Source: Oscillospiraceae bacterium
GTDB taxonomy: Bacteria; Bacillota; Clostridia; Oscillospirales; Oscillospiraceae
NCBI GenBank assembly: GCA_024404215.1
Contig: JAKSQI010000064.1
Location: forward strand, 1-8,493
Direction: 5' to 3'
DNA length: 8,493 nucleotides
Each line of letters starts with the position of its first letter. The stretch's first letter is position 1. The notes beneath the pieces were generated by a model. That model was not told where the DNA came from, did not search any database, and saw only the letters and a program-made list of their open reading frames with translations. This document shows positions 6,811 to 8,493 of the stretch, piece after piece. The position numbers and the translations under genes are program-made.

Positions 6811-8181
6811 TTATTTGTCTGCCTTGGCAGCCTCTTCCTTGGCCTTGCGCTCCGCATCCAGCTTGTCAAAGTCAATTTCATCCATCTTGGGGAAGCATGC
6901 ACCGCAGATGTTGCAGCGTTTCTTGTCATTGAACTTGCAGAAACGGACATTATCACCCATGTAATCATAGGTATACTTACGGTCAAAGTATGTCTTCTTG
7001 CTGCCTTCGGTAACCTCGCTGCGGGTCATGGTGCCCCAGGTACCATGCATGAAGGCGGCCTGGAAAATCAAAGGCCGATTCATCTTTCGGAACTTAATGG
7101 GGCAGTGCCATACCGTAGGCGGCAGACGGACAACTGTGGGCTTGGTAATCAGCTTGGTTTCCATATGATCCGGATCGTCGCCGATGTAGAACTCAATTTC
7201 AGCATCAAAATCATCCGGATGCATGGGGTCGGCAGAAATGAAGAAAATGTATTCATCTACACCCTGATGGAAATGGGGCTCTTCCATGTCGTTAGAAGCG
7301 GTGAACACCTGGAAGCCAACGTTATAGTTGGCATCCTCCATGTAAATATCGCCCCGGAAATAGGCCTGGGGTGAGGGACACCAGGGGCCCCACTTGGTTT
7401 CTTCACGAGGAACAGCCAGAACCTTTTTAGCCGTATCCGGCAGCAGAGCCGGCTTAGGAGCCAGCAGAGTGGTGGCATCGGAATAAGCAATGGTGGTATA
7501 GCCGGGACGTACAACCGCCGTCAGAGAAGAAACCGCCTTGGCATCGTCATAGGCGCCCTTTTCGGTGTAGCACTTTACGCCGTCCTCATTGATAACCTTC
7601 CAGGCTACGGGCTTATAGGGCTTTGCCGCTATACCTTCCTTATGCTCAAAGCAGTAGCCGCATTCGGTACACTTTTTCGCTGCATCAAATACGCAGGTCT
7701 TGTACCGTTCGCCATTGAAGATGTACTGCTGCTCACCACTTTCACGCTCTACCAATTCCACATAGTCAGCGGTTCCGCTAAAGAGGACAGACTGGAAATA
7801 AACCGGCTTGTCCACACGAACGAAAGTAAGGGGGCAATGCCACCAATTCTTGGGAACCTTGATAATGGTGGGCTCAGTAACAACAATCTTTTCCATTTTG
7901 TCCAGCTCAGGACCCATGTAGAAATGAACCTCAGCATCAAAGGACTTGAATACATCAGGGAAGGTGGCACCCATGATGACTACATTTTCATCAAAGTTAT
8001 GGAAATGAGGGGTGGCGACCAATGCAACAGGCTCCTTAATTACCTGCATGCCGCAATGAATGGTGGCATCGGGAATATCGTTGGCACCACGGAAATAAAT
8101 CTGGGGAGAATGGAGCCAGCTGCCCCACTTGGTTTCCTCAGGCTTTAATTCAAAAAACAGTCTTTCAAACTTTTCCTGCAT
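6811..8181 (-). CDS. Double cupin protein with two four-cysteine (CX7CX2CX2C) clusters
   Basis: This 456-residue protein is built from two copies of one module joined by a linker. Each module opens with EETKWGxW..SPQxYFRG (residues 15-31 and 259-276) and holds a cupin barrel: His59, His61, Glu65 and His115 in copy 1 (PHFHNFDE, WWHCPL), His303, His305, Glu310 and His359 in copy 2 (PHFHQGVDE, VWHCPI). This is the ligand pattern of a metal-binding cupin. Each ends with four cysteines spaced CX7CX2CX2C (163/171/174/177 and 415/423/426/429), fit for zinc or an iron-sulfur cluster. A cysteine also follows the last cupin His in both. The roughly 75-residue linker is unassigned, and a charged, Lys/Glu/Ala-rich tail (about 436-456) closes the protein. 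ATG 8181 has GGAGG 8 bases upstream. No signal peptide or membrane helix, so cytosolic. I know no characterised protein with this architecture; the function is unknown. Confidence 0.85.
   Translation of the reverse strand: MQEKFERLFFELKPEETKWGSWLHSPQIYFRGANDIPDATIHCGMQVIKEPVALVATPHFHNFDENVVIMGATFPDVFKSFDAEVHFYMGPELDKMEKIVVTEPTIIKVPKNWWHCPLTFVRVDKPVYFQSVLFSGTADYVELVERESGEQQYIFNGERYKTCVFDAAKKCTECGYCFEHKEGIAAKPYKPVAWKVINEDGVKCYTEKGAYDDAKAVSSLTAVVRPGYTTIAYSDATTLLAPKPALLPDTAKKVLAVPREETKWGPWCPSPQAYFRGDIYMEDANYNVGFQVFTASNDMEEPHFHQGVDEYIFFISADPMHPDDFDAEIEFYIGDDPDHMETKLITKPTVVRLPPTVWHCPIKFRKMNRPLIFQAAFMHGTWGTMTRSEVTEGSKKTYFDRKYTYDYMGDNVRFCKFNDKKRCNICGACFPKMDEIDFDKLDAERKAKEEAAKADK
6886..7404 (-). repeat. 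Cupin/four-cysteine module, copy 2 (intragenic duplication)
   Basis: Encodes about residues 260-432 of the double cupin protein. It corresponds to copy 1 at 7642-8136: shared ETKWGxW, SPQ, YFRG, PHFH, WHCP and CX7CX2CX2C motifs occur in the same order and at similar spacing. The similarity is clear in protein and visible in DNA only over short stretches such as CCCCACTTGGTTTC at the start of each module, so the duplication is old. Confidence 0.8.
7642..8136 (-). repeat. Cupin/four-cysteine module, copy 1 (intragenic duplication)
   Basis: Encodes about residues 16-180 of the double cupin protein. From the last cupin His to the first cluster Cys is 48 residues here, 56 in copy 2 and 45 in the neighbouring partial gene, so the cupin-to-cluster connector is the variable part and the metal-site motifs are constant. 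Confidence 0.8.
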
Positions 8182-8216
8182 GATTATATCCTCCGTTTCT
8201 AGGGCTTACCACCCGC

Positions 8217-8493
8217 TTATTTTTCCCACTTTTCCTGCAGGCACTTACCGCAGGCATCGCACTTCTTATCCGCATTGTATTTACACTGAACGGGGCCATT
8301 GTAGTATATCTCTACCTCAGAGCCGTCAGGCATGTCATAAATGCCGCCGAACATGGGCTGCACCATCGAAGGCTGGAAAAATACCGGCTTCCCCACTCGC
8401 CTGAAATTCAGCGGACAGTGCCACGTTCCGGCGGGGATGAAAATGGTGGCGGGCCGGTCGATCACGTAGGTCTCCGCGTCTTCGCCGAGACCG
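8217..8493 (-). CDS. Cupin protein with C-terminal four-cysteine cluster (5' end outside window)
   Basis: The C-terminal 91 residues of a gene that enters from the right edge; the frame is open to the edge and stops at 8217. The visible part matches the end of the modules in the next gene: IDRPATIFIPAGTWHCPLNF (cupin second motif, with the final metal-ligand His), then VGKPVFFQ, then CKYNADKKCDACGKC with the same CX7CX2CX2C spacing, and a short end LQEKWEK. It is therefore a paralogue of the double cupin protein, 35 bases upstream of it and almost certainly in the same operon. A GTG lies in frame at 8465, but starting there would cut the barrel in half; matching sequence continues upstream (LGEDAETYV), so the true start is outside the window. 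Whether it has one or two modules cannot be seen. Confidence 0.85.
   Translation of the reverse strand, partial: GLGEDAETYVIDRPATIFIPAGTWHCPLNFRRVGKPVFFQPSMVQPMFGGIYDMPDGSEVEIYYNGPVQCKYNADKKCDACGKCLQEKWEK

Noticed and set aside
6805..8148. Two long plus-strand frames (189 and 168 codons) opposite the double cupin gene
   Set aside because: They are antisense shadows of a gene with two internally repeated modules and a good start. The repeat explains why similar open stretches occur twice.

Overview
The window looks like a piece of a strictly anaerobic bacterial genome, most likely a mid-GC Firmicute of the clostridial kind. This is inferred from strong GGAGG-type ribosome binding sites, use of TTG and GTG starts, tight same-strand operons, and an oxygen-sensitive glycyl radical enzyme. 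I cannot name a species. Every gene I can support is on the minus strand, so transcription runs from right to left.

Region A (right edge to about 2850) is one probable operon. In transcription order it holds: (i) the 3' end of a cupin protein with a C-terminal four-cysteine cluster, cut by the window edge; (ii) a 456-residue protein with two copies of the same cupin plus four-cysteine module; (iii) a GC-rich structured intergenic segment; (iv) a 66-residue protein I do not recognise; (v) an 815-residue glycyl radical enzyme of the pyruvate formate-lyase superfamily, with a GCVEP thiyl-cysteine motif and an RVAGFS glycyl-radical motif; and (vi) a 360-residue protein of the uroporphyrinogen decarboxylase/cobamide methyltransferase fold with an HxC metal-site motif. 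A perfect 11-bp hairpin followed by six U's ends the unit.

Region B (about 2740 to the left edge) is a separate operon. It has a promoter-like segment with a 13-bp palindrome, then the two permeases and the first ATPase of a dipeptide/oligopeptide/nickel-type (Dpp/Opp) ABC importer. The ATPase runs off the left edge. No substrate-binding protein and no second ATPase are visible.

The most unusual content is Region A. A glycyl radical enzyme of unassigned substrate sits with a tiny unknown protein, with at least three cupin-plus-CX7CX2CX2C modules in two genes, and with a methyltransferase-fold protein. No radical-SAM activating enzyme and no corrinoid protein lie in the window, so if they exist they must be encoded elsewhere. 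A cautious reading is an anaerobic catabolic system: the transporter may bring in a small substrate, the radical enzyme may cleave or rearrange it, and the cupin/four-cysteine proteins may serve as metal-dependent catalysts, redox partners or accessory subunits. The reaction itself cannot be read from sequence alone.
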